A DNA stretch of 16,428 bases from JANMDR01 sp031376425 (lineage in GTDB: Bacteria; Pseudomonadota; Gammaproteobacteria; Burkholderiales; Usitatibacteraceae), in assembly GCA_031376425.1 (NCBI GenBank), contig JANMDR010000167.1, positions 1 to 16,428 on the forward strand. The letters run 5' to 3'. Both the position numbers and the translations under genes were made by a program. How positions within the stretch are numbered: the stretch's first letter is position 1; every line of letters starts with the position of its first letter. The notes beneath the pieces are model-generated. The model worked only from the letters and a program-made list of their open reading frames with translations, had not been told where the DNA came from and did no database searches. This document shows, piece after piece, positions 1 to 7,800 of the stretch.

Positions 1-822
1 GACATCCTTGGGCACAACATAATCTTTTTGCCAACCGGGAATCGCCTCGAATCGCGAACGCAAATTCTGATTTGCAACACCACGCCCCATTTCTAACTGG
101 GTAAAAGAAAAGGACTCCACCATTTGGTTTTGATTGTTGTACATGGCCGCACGAAGTAATAAGCCGCTTTGCAACTCAGAACAAAGCCTATGCATATAGC
201 GCATGCCGTCTTTTGGTTCGAGGGTAATCCATTGGCATTCCAAACCACCGATGCGCTCGTTACCAGTGACTTTCAAATTATAGTTTTCTATAATTGCCTG
301 CGCGTTACCGGAAATGAGGGAAGGAAAAAAGCGGCCTGTCATACGCCGATCAACCAACACCGTTTTTGAATCGGGGCGATAGAGCATAATTTCGTCATTG
401 CGACGAATAATTTCCTGCACAGGGCCATCAAGAAACTCGATTTTTTCCTGCTCAACCCCAGCACGATCAACCAAATGGGTGATGCGTGTAGTCACGCTTT
501 GCTCGGGTGTTTGGTGCACAACAATACCCGTGTAAGGCAACGTTTTCGCGGCATGCGAGATTTTTGTAAGCAGCGCTAGCGGATCCACTTTTTGTTGAAG
601 CGCGGGAAACCGCGGCTCACGCTGTTGACCAAATGCGTCGCTTACGCAATATGCCGAGAACACACACGCACCGAGCACTGGCAACATTTTAGTGAGGGCA
701 CGATAACATTGCTGGAAACCAAAAATCATGCCTGATGCATTATTGCTTTTTGCGCCAAAAATGGACGTAACTTGCCTGTCAAAATGTGAAGGATCGAAAA
801 AGTTGGCGGTGGAGTACGTCAT
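1..822 (-). CDS. rseB: Sigma-E regulatory protein RseB/MucB, partial (C-terminus beyond window)
   Basis: Periplasmic regulator that binds RseA/MucA and protects it from proteolysis until envelope stress (misfolded outer-membrane proteins or lipids) releases it. The reading frame is open from an ATG at 822 to the window edge, giving 274 residues; the family is usually about 310-350, so the C-terminal domain is missing only because the window ends. A hydrophobic export signal (MLPVLGACVFSAYCVSDAFG, about residues 46-65) precedes the LolA-like N-terminal domain, with family-typical stretches such as LPYTGIVVHQ, YRPDSKTVLVDRR and ERIGGLECQWITLEP. The signal lies far from the first ATG, so the true start may be the in-frame ATG at 729 (MIFGFQQCY), which gives a normal signal-peptide layout. 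Neither start has a strong ribosome binding site. It is third in the rpoE-rseA-rseB operon, 50 bp after rseA. Identification is from remembered family sequence. Confidence 0.9.
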   Translation of the reverse strand, partial: MTYSTANFFDPSHFDRQVTSIFGAKSNNASGMIFGFQQCYRALTKMLPVLGACVFSAYCVSDAFGQQREPRFPALQQKVDPLALLTKISHAAKTLPYTGIVVHQTPEQSVTTRITHLVDRAGVEQEKIEFLDGPVQEIIRRNDEIMLYRPDSKTVLVDRRMTGRFFPSLISGNAQAIIENYNLKVTGNERIGGLECQWITLEPKDGMRYMHRLCSELQSGLLLRAAMYNNQNQMVESFSFTQLEMGRGVANQNLRSRFEAIPGWQKDYVVPKDV

Positions 823-872
823 GAGCAGATTTACGTTATTACAAAATAGCTAAATAAAAAGAAGAGGAAGAA

Positions 873-1451
873 TTAGCACACAACTGCGCTAGATTTATCG
901 TTGCACTTGGTAGAAAACGTTGCTTGCTTTAAACCGCTGGTATTCGCAAACTGGCGATGCAATACTAAATAATCATTCACATTCACTGCCGGCGCGGCAA
1001 CGGTCATTACTGCGGCTGGTGCCTGTTGTGCAATGAGTTTAACACCACCTTCAGGTACGCCGCCCTGTTGTGCTTTCATGGCGACAATACCTACTGCGGA
1101 TACCGTCACAATCGAAGCGGCAACAGCCATTGCCAAGCGCGGACCACGAGACAAACCACGCCCTGTTATGGTGCCAATAGCGCCAATCACTTTTGATTTT
1201 GGCCGCACCGCACTCGGTGCAAATACGGTTGGTTCATCAGCAAGTGCCGCAAAAATAGCGTTAGCACGTTGCCGACGTTTAGCGCATAAGTCTTGCGCAC
1301 CTAGGTTGTCGGCACGCATGACGTCCGCCATTAAGTGGTAGGTTTCCCAGCAGTCGCGCTGTTCTTCGTTGGCACCTAATTGCGTGATGACCTTGGCCGC
1401 TTGGGTGCGGTCTAGTTCGCCATCCATTAAGGCTGAAAGATGCTCGTTCAT
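873..1451 (-). CDS. rseA: Anti-sigma-E factor RseA/MucA
   Basis: Inner-membrane anti-sigma factor: its cytoplasmic N-terminal domain binds and holds sigma-E, and its periplasmic tail binds RseB. Stress-triggered proteolysis in the family (DegS then RseP) frees sigma-E. The 192-residue protein starts MNEHLSALMDGELD, the hallmark of the RseA N-terminal domain, has one hydrophobic segment at about residues 103-124 (RLAMAVAASIVTVSAVGIVAM), and an Ala/Val-rich periplasmic region ending with two cysteines (KCNDKSSAVVC). The start is supported by AGGAG 8 bases upstream, inside the end of rpoE; only one base separates the rpoE stop codon from this ATG, so translation is probably coupled, keeping sigma and anti-sigma in balance. 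The C-terminal C-x9-C pair could form a disulfide in the periplasm (inference). Confidence 0.92.
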   Translation of the reverse strand: MNEHLSALMDGELDRTQAAKVITQLGANEEQRDCWETYHLMADVMRADNLGAQDLCAKRRQRANAIFAALADEPTVFAPSAVRPKSKVIGAIGTITGRGLSRGPRLAMAVAASIVTVSAVGIVAMKAQQGGVPEGGVKLIAQQAPAAVMTVAAPAVNVNDYLVLHRQFANTSGLKQATFSTKCNDKSSAVVC

Positions 1452-1452
1452 T

Positions 1453-2160
1453 TCACCATCTCCTATCTTTGGCGGTATCGAGTTGCGGTCGTAATTGTGT
1501 TGCTACGGCTTCACGCGCTCTAAAAATTCTGGAACGCACGGTGCCGATGGGGCAATCCATTATTTCTGAAATCTCTTCGTAACTTAAACCATCAATCTCG
1601 CGCAAGGTGATGGCGGTGCGTAATTCTTCAGGCAAGCTGTCAATCGCGGTATTCACTGTTTGGGCAATTTGCTTTGACATCAATAAACTTTCCGGCGTAT
1701 TCAAATCACGTAATCCGCTGGCTTCTTCAAAATTCTCTGCTTCGTCTGCATCAAATTCAGTGCTGGTAGGTGCACGACGACCTTGCGTTACTAAATAGTT
1801 TTTTGCGGTATTAACGGCGATGCGATAAAGCCACGTATAAAAAGCGCTATCGCCGCGAAAATTTGCTAATGCACGATATGCCTTAATAAACGCTTCTTGC
1901 GTGATGTCTTCTACCTCGCCATGATCACGCACCATGCGTGACAATAAGCGTTCTACTTTGCGCTGATATTTTATTACCAGCAGTTCAAACGCGCGCTTTT
2001 CACCTAATTGCGCTCGCTCTACTAATTGTTGGTCGACCTCGCGGTCACTCATTTTCTCTTGGATTTTTGACTCGCTTGCTTTCGCAACATTTAGCTTTAC
2101 TGATTCAAACAAACCAGCTGCAGTTGCGAACGTGTCAGGTATTATAAGCGTAACGGCCAT
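1453..2160 (-). CDS. rpoE: RNA polymerase sigma-E factor (ECF), with possible N-terminal extension
   Basis: ECF sigma factor directing transcription of envelope-stress genes. From MSDREVDQQL (ATG at 2052) the protein is a normal 199-residue RpoE: region 2 (AFELLVIKYQRKVERLLSRM, then EDITQEAFIKAYRALANFRGDSAFYTWLYRIAVNTAKNYL) and region 4 (LPEELRTAITLREIDGLSYEEISEIMDCPIGTVRSRIFRARE). The frame stays open upstream. An ATG at 2160 (MAVTLIIPD) has a very strong ribosome binding site (AGGAGAGG, 4 bases away) and adds 36 residues; the internal ATG at 2052 has a moderate one (AAGAG). I chose 2160 because a strong site in frame with the gene is unlikely by chance, but the 199-residue form matches the family. 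A still earlier ATG at 2196 has less support. First gene of rpoE-rseA-rseB. Confidence 0.93.
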   Translation of the reverse strand: MAVTLIIPDTFATAAGLFESVKLNVAKASESKIQEKMSDREVDQQLVERAQLGEKRAFELLVIKYQRKVERLLSRMVRDHGEVEDITQEAFIKAYRALANFRGDSAFYTWLYRIAVNTAKNYLVTQGRRAPTSTEFDADEAENFEEASGLRDLNTPESLLMSKQIAQTVNTAIDSLPEELRTAITLREIDGLSYEEISEIMDCPIGTVRSRIFRAREAVATQLRPQLDTAKDRRW

Positions 2161-2196
2161 TGTTCCTCTCCTGTAATGAAAATACCAGTACTGCAC

Positions 2197-2509
2197 TAAT
2201 TAATTTTTAGATACAGCACAACAAAGTCCACTTTGCCGCATTTCATATCGCCGTCACCCTTGGTGTTCAACAGAAGATGTGAATTGAAGCATAGTTCAAA
2301 GCAAAAGCCGCGTATTTACCAGTTACTTATCGATATTTAACAGACCTGAATCCAAGTTCCTGCCAAATTTGCGGTTTTAAGATAGACCGGAGTAGGCGAA
2401 AATAGTTCATCATTACTCCGCTGCACTCAATTTAAGTTGCAATGGTTTACAGAAATCAGGGCTAACCGCAAGGTATTTGAAGTTATTTTAAATTTAATCT
2501 TAGATCATT
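2197..2509. other. Divergent intergenic region rpoE / nadB
   Basis: This 313-base AT-rich gap separates the leftward sigma-E operon from rightward nadB. Apart from the candidate sigma-E promoter at 2270-2297, I see no gene, terminator hairpin or RNA motif. The nadB start has no clear purine-rich ribosome binding site (the bases before ATG 2510 are AT-rich), and I could not pick a convincing sigma-70 promoter for it. Confidence 0.5.
2270..2297 (-). promoter_or_regulatory. Candidate sigma-E-type promoter for rpoE
   Basis: On the minus strand, GAACTA (2297-2292) is followed after 17 bases by TCTGT (2274-2270). This is close to the ECF/sigma-E consensus GAACTT-N16/17-TCTGA (5 of 6 and 4 of 5 matches). 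It would start transcription near 2263, about 100 bases before the rpoE ATG at 2160. Autoregulation from such a promoter is the rule for rpoE in other Proteobacteria. Supported only by motif and position. Confidence 0.4.
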
Positions 2510-4108
2510 ATGAAAACAGTAGACGTTTTAATCATCGGTTCCGGTTTGGCGGGTATGTCGCTGGCGATGCGTTTGGCAGATAACTTAAAAGTGGCTTTGG
2601 TCACCAAGCAAGAATTACTGGATACCGCCAGTGCCTGGGCGCAAGGCGGCATCGCCGCTGTGCTAGCCGGTGATGATTCAGCAGAAGAACACGTGCGTGA
2701 TACCCACATTGCCGGGGCGGGATTGTGTAAAGAAGAAGCCGTGCGGGTGGTGGTAAATGGGGGGCGGCGTGCTGTTGAATGGTTAGTTGAACAAGGCGTG
2801 CCCTTCACCCGCGATGACAATAACCACGCCGAGTTGCATCTTACCCGCGAGGGGGGGCATTCGCATCGCCGCATTGTGCATGCTGCGGACGCCACTGGGC
2901 GTGCGGTACAAAAAACGCTGGTGCAGCAACTTAAAGCGCACCCGAATATTGAAGTATTAGCGCACCATGTGGCGCTTGATTTAATCACCGATCGCAAGTT
3001 AAAAAATGCTAATCAGAATGCGGAGAATCGCTGTAGAGGTGCGTATTTACTAGATAAGGTAAATAATAAGGTGGTCACCATTGGTGCCCGTTTTGTGGCG
3101 CTTGCCACTGGTGGTACCGGAAAAGTTTATTTGTACACCACCAATCCCGACGTAGCCACTGGTGACGGTGTGGCGATGGGCTGGCGTGCGGGCTGCCGTA
3201 TTGCCAATATGGAATTCATCCAGTTTCATCCTACCTGTTTGTATCACCCCGACGCAAAATCTTACCTAATTACCGAAGCAGTGCGCGGCGAAGGTGGCAT
3301 ATTGAAACTACCGAGTGTTGTCGGAAAGCCTGGCGTGCGCTTTATGCCCGCACATGATGAACGTGCAGAACTCGCGCCACGCGATATTGTTGCCCGCGCG
3401 ATTGATTATGAAATGAAAAAGGGCGGATTTGACTGCGTATATCTCGATATTTCGCACCAAAGCCGTGAGTTTATTTTGGGCCATTTCCCCAATATTTACG
3501 AAAAGTGTTTAAGCCTTGGCATTGACATTACCAAGCAGGCAATTCCTGTGGTGCCTGCTGCACATTACACCTGCGGTGGCGTGGTGACAGACTTAAACGG
3601 GCGAACTGATGTTCCCGGCTTATACGCGCTGGGCGAGGTTTCCTGCACGGGGCTGCACGGTGCAAATCGTTTGGCTAGTAATTCATTGCTGGAATGTCTG
3701 GTGTTCTCTGATGCCGTAGTAGCCGACATTACCAAACAAGCAGTTTTGCCCGTACCCACCCTACCCGATTGGGATGAAAGCCAAGTGACGAATGCTGACG
3801 AAGAAGTCATTATTTCGCATAACTGGGACGAACTGCGTCGCTTTATGTGGGACTACGTGGGCATTGTGCGCAGTGATAAGCGCCTAGCGCGCGCCATGCA
3901 TCGTATTGAATTATTGAAGGCGGAAATTCATGAGTACTACGCCAACTTTAAAGTCACCAATGATTTAATTGAATTACGAAATTTAGTGCAAACGGCTGAA
4001 CTCATTGTGCGCTGCGCGGCAATGCGCAAGGAAAGCCGCGGTCTGCATTACAGCTTGGATTATCCGGAGATATTAGCGCAGGCCAAAGACTCGGTGTTAA
4101 CCCCGTAA
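2510..4108 (+). CDS. nadB: L-aspartate oxidase (NadB)
   Basis: FAD enzyme that oxidises L-aspartate to iminoaspartate, the first step of de novo NAD synthesis; quinolinate synthase NadA uses the product. The 532-residue protein has the family's usual length. Visible are the N-terminal FAD-binding motif VLIIGSGLAGMSLA (residues 7-20), the flavin-region motif SAWAQGGIAA (41-50), HSHRRIVHA (117-125), the active-site stretch FIQFHPTCLYHP (236-247), ELAPRDIVARA with R291, HYTCGGV with H352, and GLHGANRLASNS with R387; these correspond to the substrate-binding His and Arg residues known from E. coli NadB. The C-terminal helical domain is complete. The start at 2510 is the only ATG that keeps the whole nucleotide-binding fold. 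It is followed after 8 bases by the NAD(P)H-hydrate repair gene. Confidence 0.95.
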   Translation: MKTVDVLIIGSGLAGMSLAMRLADNLKVALVTKQELLDTASAWAQGGIAAVLAGDDSAEEHVRDTHIAGAGLCKEEAVRVVVNGGRRAVEWLVEQGVPFTRDDNNHAELHLTREGGHSHRRIVHAADATGRAVQKTLVQQLKAHPNIEVLAHHVALDLITDRKLKNANQNAENRCRGAYLLDKVNNKVVTIGARFVALATGGTGKVYLYTTNPDVATGDGVAMGWRAGCRIANMEFIQFHPTCLYHPDAKSYLITEAVRGEGGILKLPSVVGKPGVRFMPAHDERAELAPRDIVARAIDYEMKKGGFDCVYLDISHQSREFILGHFPNIYEKCLSLGIDITKQAIPVVPAAHYTCGGVVTDLNGRTDVPGLYALGEVSCTGLHGANRLASNSLLECLVFSDAVVADITKQAVLPVPTLPDWDESQVTNADEEVIISHNWDELRRFMWDYVGIVRSDKRLARAMHRIELLKAEIHEYYANFKVTNDLIELRNLVQTAELIVRCAAMRKESRGLHYSLDYPEILAQAKDSVLTP

Positions 4109-4116
4109 GCTGCTTA

Positions 4117-5823
4117 ATGGAAAACTCTTATCCAATTTATTCAGTAGCGCAAATACGGCAAATCGAGGCCGCATTTGAAGCGCAGTTTCCACAAAATACG
4201 TCACTCATGCAATGTGCTGGCGATGCGGCTGCTGAGCATATATTGGCGCTGGTGGCACAGACTTTAGATAAGCAGCTTTCGTTTAACAACCTCTCAAGTA
4301 CGCCAAGAGCCCTGAAAATAGTGGTTCTCGTAGGTAATGGCAATAACGGGGGTGATGGTATTGTTGCCGCCTTAGCATTGCAGCGAGCTGGCATTGACGT
4401 AGCAATCGTTTTTGTAATTACGCCCAATGCCATTAAACATCCTTTGGCGCAGACTGCATTTGCCACTTTTACCGCTAATGGCGGCCGCACATTTTCCTTG
4501 CTCCAAGCTATATCAGCAATCGAGTCAGGTGAGATCAACATCGTGGTTGATGCCATATTCGGCATTGGCTTAAACGCTAACGCAAAGCCAATAGACTCGG
4601 CACTTTATGACTTTATTACGCGCTTAAATGCCTTACGTGAAAACTCACATTTAGACCAAAGCGTTACCGTCATTGCCATAGATTTGCCATCAGGCATTGA
4701 TGCTGAAACTGGTGCACCCTGCTTGCGGCTGCAGGCGGAGACGCACCAAGCCACAGCACTCATTGCCGATGAAACCCTGACCTTCATCGGCCATAAAGCG
4801 GGTTTACATACCGGGGATGGGGTGGACTATGCCGGCCGCGTAACCAGCTTTGATTTAGAAATTCCCAGTGCCCTACTTCCTGCCCTACTTCCTACCGCGA
4901 CTACGCATTTATTACTGTCTGTACCCCAGCCATTCGCGCATCGTAATATGGGCGGCACCCACAAAGGTAAACTCAATGTGCATAAAGGCACCTTCGGTAC
5001 TGCTTGCATAATAGGTGGCGCTTCGGGAATGGTAGGCGCGGGTTGGCTCGCAGCGCGTGCGGCACTGCTGTGCGGCGCAGGCAAAACATTGTTCATGCAG
5101 GTGGTGGCAGCAGGTGAAACGGCATTGGCTACAGTGGACCCTGTATATCCAGAAATCATGCACTCGGCCATTACTGATGCCTTGGGGGCGAGCCATTTAG
5201 CGATGTCTTCAGCCATCGCTATCGGGCCGGGATTGGGTCAAAGCACCGCCGCTGTGGCAATATTAGCGACGGTACTGCAGCAAAATCAGCCGCTAATTAT
5301 TGATGCCGATGCGCTCACCCTCATAGCGACTAATCCATCGTTAGCTACGCATTGCGCTGCGCGCAACGCCATCACCGTGTTTACGCCACACCCTCGCGAA
5401 GCCTCAATTTTATTGGGTTGTAGCACCGCTGAGGTGCAGAAAGATCGCATTGCTGCGGCACAACGGATCGCGCAAAAATTTAATGCAATCGTGGTTTTAA
5501 AAGGTGCAGGAAGTATCACAGCCGACGCGTACGCAAATGTGTGGATAAACCAAAGCGGCAACCCCGGAATGTCGTCTGGCGGTATGGGTGATGTACTTAC
5601 TGGTATGTTGTGCGCCGCTTTTTGTTCGGGTATTGACGACGCTGATGCTGATACGGCGCAACAGGCTAATAAGAAAGCCACACAAATTGTCGCCAACACG
5701 GTATGGCTTCATGGTCATGCTGCGGATTGTTGCGTAAGGAATGGCCGCGGACCAATTGGCTTGCGTGCCAGCGAAGTCGCAGAGCAAGCACGAACAATAA
5801 TCAACGCACACATTAGCCACTAG
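4117..5823 (+). CDS. nnr: Bifunctional NAD(P)H-hydrate epimerase / ADP-dependent dehydratase
   Basis: Repairs NADHX and NADPHX, the hydrated, inactive forms of the reduced cofactors. The N-terminal YjeF_N (NnrE) domain (about residues 8-245) interconverts R and S epimers and shows the GNGNNGGDG loop (73-81), DAIFGIG (145-151) and AIDLPSGIDAETG (187-199). The C-terminal carbohydrate-kinase-like NnrD domain (about 275-565) dehydrates the S form at the expense of ADP and shows THKGKLN (281-287), GPGLG (370-374), DADAL (396-400), TPHPRE (423-428), LKGAGS (461-466) and NPGMSSGGMGDVLTG (482-496). At 568 residues it is longer than many homologues, mainly in the linkers. It begins 8 bases after nadB, with no clear ribosome binding site and no promoter between them, so translation may be coupled to nadB. 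Placing cofactor repair beside cofactor synthesis makes functional sense. Confidence 0.93.
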   Translation: MENSYPIYSVAQIRQIEAAFEAQFPQNTSLMQCAGDAAAEHILALVAQTLDKQLSFNNLSSTPRALKIVVLVGNGNNGGDGIVAALALQRAGIDVAIVFVITPNAIKHPLAQTAFATFTANGGRTFSLLQAISAIESGEINIVVDAIFGIGLNANAKPIDSALYDFITRLNALRENSHLDQSVTVIAIDLPSGIDAETGAPCLRLQAETHQATALIADETLTFIGHKAGLHTGDGVDYAGRVTSFDLEIPSALLPALLPTATTHLLLSVPQPFAHRNMGGTHKGKLNVHKGTFGTACIIGGASGMVGAGWLAARAALLCGAGKTLFMQVVAAGETALATVDPVYPEIMHSAITDALGASHLAMSSAIAIGPGLGQSTAAVAILATVLQQNQPLIIDADALTLIATNPSLATHCAARNAITVFTPHPREASILLGCSTAEVQKDRIAAAQRIAQKFNAIVVLKGAGSITADAYANVWINQSGNPGMSSGGMGDVLTGMLCAAFCSGIDDADADTAQQANKKATQIVANTVWLHGHAADCCVRNGRGPIGLRASEVAEQARTIINAHISH

Positions 5824-6028
5824 CCATAAATTGTTCCGCGAATCAGACAATTAATGTTACAGTTTTATGACGGTTGCTAAACCGAAACTGGATATTTGAC
5901 CGTGCTTACGCGAACCTTTTGGTCACAGTTTTCAAGAATCAACAATCAAGAAGATTGCCTACATTTTCTCGCTTGAGTTCCCGTGTAGTTACAGTAACAA
6001 TGACGTAACTAATTCGTGACCATTTCAT
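5824..6028. promoter_or_regulatory. Upstream region of the kinase gene with nested inverted repeats
   Basis: This 205-base gap lies between nnr and the histidine kinase. It contains the perfect palindrome GTTACAGTAAC (about 5990-6000) and, overlapping it, AGTTAC...GTAACT arms ending about 25 bases before the kinase start. Such symmetry could be an operator, but no known regulator site is recognised and there is no T-run that would make it a terminator. Confidence 0.25.
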
Positions 6029-7669
6029 TTGAAACTCGAAACACCGCCGACTAATCTTGCAGCGCCACGCCCAACTTCCGAAACTGTTGGCAATCGGGCT
6101 CAAAGCGCCGTCACGTCCACTGAACCTACAAATGGGCGCGCAACTGGGTGTGCAATTACTGCTGCAACCATTGCCGCCCTGCAGCGCGAAAACGAGCAGC
6201 TTAAAGCAGTTATAGATTGTTTTCCCCACCCCCTTTCGGTGAAAAATCGAGAAGGTAGGTATGAATACGTTAGCCAAACTTGGTTATCACTCCATAACGT
6301 TCAGCGCACCAAAGTTATTGGTAAAACCTGGAGTGAATTAAATGGTGACAGCTTTGTGGAATTGGCTGCGGCCGATCACGCGCTACTGGACAAGATTGGC
6401 GTTAGCAAAATTGAGCACGAAACCGCCAATACCAAAAATACCACAAACACCGCCACCGGTATTTTGCATAAAGCATCGTTGGTACAAGATGGGATGATCA
6501 CCGGCGTCATTACCACCATGACCGATATTTCTGATCGTAAAGCGGTGGAGCGCAAACTTAGCATGAGTGAAGAACGCTTCCGCAGCTTGGCCTCGCTATC
6601 GGCTGACTGGTTTTGGGAGCTTGATGAAACCCTGCGATTTACTAGCGTAACCGCAGGTGTTGAGGCGGCAACAGGGCAACCCGTATCTTTTTTTATCGGT
6701 AGAAAATTTTCGGAACTGCCCGAAACGGTACGAACCATTCGCAACAACGTAAAAATTGCCAATAGCTTTGCGCAGCGCCAATCGTTTAAGGAAGAACGTG
6801 TTGAAACGGCATTTACAGCCGACAAACACGCATGGCTTAGCCTTTCTGGCGAGCCGATGTTTACCGCCGAAGGCCGCTATTGTGGCTTTCGCGGTGTTGG
6901 TAGAGACGTGACAGAGGCGCATATTAGCAACTTGCGTTTACTAGCCGAAAAAGAAAAATCAGAATCGGCCAACAAAGTAAAAACCCAATTTTTAGCCAAT
7001 ATGAGCCATGAACTGCGCACACCACTAAACGGCGTAATGGGCATGGCCGAATTGCTCAGCTTAACCACCCTTAATGCCGAGCAAGAAGAATACGTCGCCA
7101 CGCTTAGGCAAAGTGCCGATTTACTGCTAAATTCAGTCGGCAATATTTTGTTGCTCACCAAACTAGTGGGCAATAGCAGCAACACCAAGGTAGCGCACTT
7201 TAATTGTCACGATGCCATCAAAGCCCTTACCCAACATACAGCGATAGCCGCAGCTGCAAAGCACCTGTTTTTTGAAAGTGATATCAACCTGCCAGAAAAT
7301 ATTTTGCACATAGGCAATAGCGAAGTAATCACCAAAGCCATAGGCTGCCTGCTCGATAATGCCGTAAAGTTTACTGATAGAGGCGATGTGCACGCGCACT
7401 TTTGGCTTGGCAAAGTGCTTAATGGCGTCGTGATGCTTGAAGGCAAAATTACTGATACCGGCATCGGTATGGAAGCGGCGCAACTCGCCACGATGTTTGA
7501 TGTGTTTGAGCAAGCCGATGTCAGTAACACCCGCCGCTTCGGTGGCTTAGGGTTGGGGCTACCCATCGCTAAACGGATATTTGATCAAGCTGGTGGTTCG
7601 CTGACTGTGCAAAGCGCGGTGGGACAAGGCTCTACTTTTACGTTTAGCTATCCGTTAAAGCTGGGTTAA
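6029..7669 (+). CDS. PAS-PAS sensor histidine kinase, soluble
   Basis: Sensor kinase of a two-component system. Domains in order: a low-complexity N-terminus (1-45), a short coiled segment, PAS 1 (about 55-170, PHPLSVKNREGRYEYVSQTW), PAS 2 (about 184-298, SADWFWELDETLRFTSVTAG ending GVGRDVTEAH), HisKA dimerisation domain with the H-box FLANMSHELRTPLNGVMGMA (phosphorylated His327), and HATPase_c with N-box LLDNAVKFTD (Asn444), G1 box DTGIGM (476-481), F-box FDVFEQAD and G2 box GGLGLGL (505-511). There is no membrane segment and no receiver domain, so it should sense a cytoplasmic signal (redox state, small ligand or light are PAS possibilities). No response regulator lies in the window. The start is a TTG; an in-frame TGA at 6017 and the lack of any ATG before PAS 1 force a non-ATG start, and no clear ribosome binding site precedes it. 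Confidence 0.88.
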   Translation: MKLETPPTNLAAPRPTSETVGNRAQSAVTSTEPTNGRATGCAITAATIAALQRENEQLKAVIDCFPHPLSVKNREGRYEYVSQTWLSLHNVQRTKVIGKTWSELNGDSFVELAAADHALLDKIGVSKIEHETANTKNTTNTATGILHKASLVQDGMITGVITTMTDISDRKAVERKLSMSEERFRSLASLSADWFWELDETLRFTSVTAGVEAATGQPVSFFIGRKFSELPETVRTIRNNVKIANSFAQRQSFKEERVETAFTADKHAWLSLSGEPMFTAEGRYCGFRGVGRDVTEAHISNLRLLAEKEKSESANKVKTQFLANMSHELRTPLNGVMGMAELLSLTTLNAEQEEYVATLRQSADLLLNSVGNILLLTKLVGNSSNTKVAHFNCHDAIKALTQHTAIAAAAKHLFFESDINLPENILHIGNSEVITKAIGCLLDNAVKFTDRGDVHAHFWLGKVLNGVVMLEGKITDTGIGMEAAQLATMFDVFEQADVSNTRRFGGLGLGLPIAKRIFDQAGGSLTVQSAVGQGSTFTFSYPLKLG

Positions 7670-7800
7670 TGCACCGCTGCCGTAACGACTTGTGCGGCAA
7701 CTTCCCAAAAGAAATTGCGCGGCAGGATTAGCATAAAAGCAGTTAAAATTAACGCTGCCAAATACAGTTAATCACTCGCTGCACACTCTTTCGGAACCTC

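Noticed and set aside
4137..4565. Minus-strand frames inside nadB, nnr and the kinase gene
   Set aside because: All overlap strongly supported genes and carry no motifs of their own.
7670..7800. Inverted repeats (GGCAG...CTGCC, GTTAAAATTAAC) between the kinase and the membrane fusion gene
   Set aside because: The loop is too long and there is no T-run, so a terminator or operator cannot be supported.
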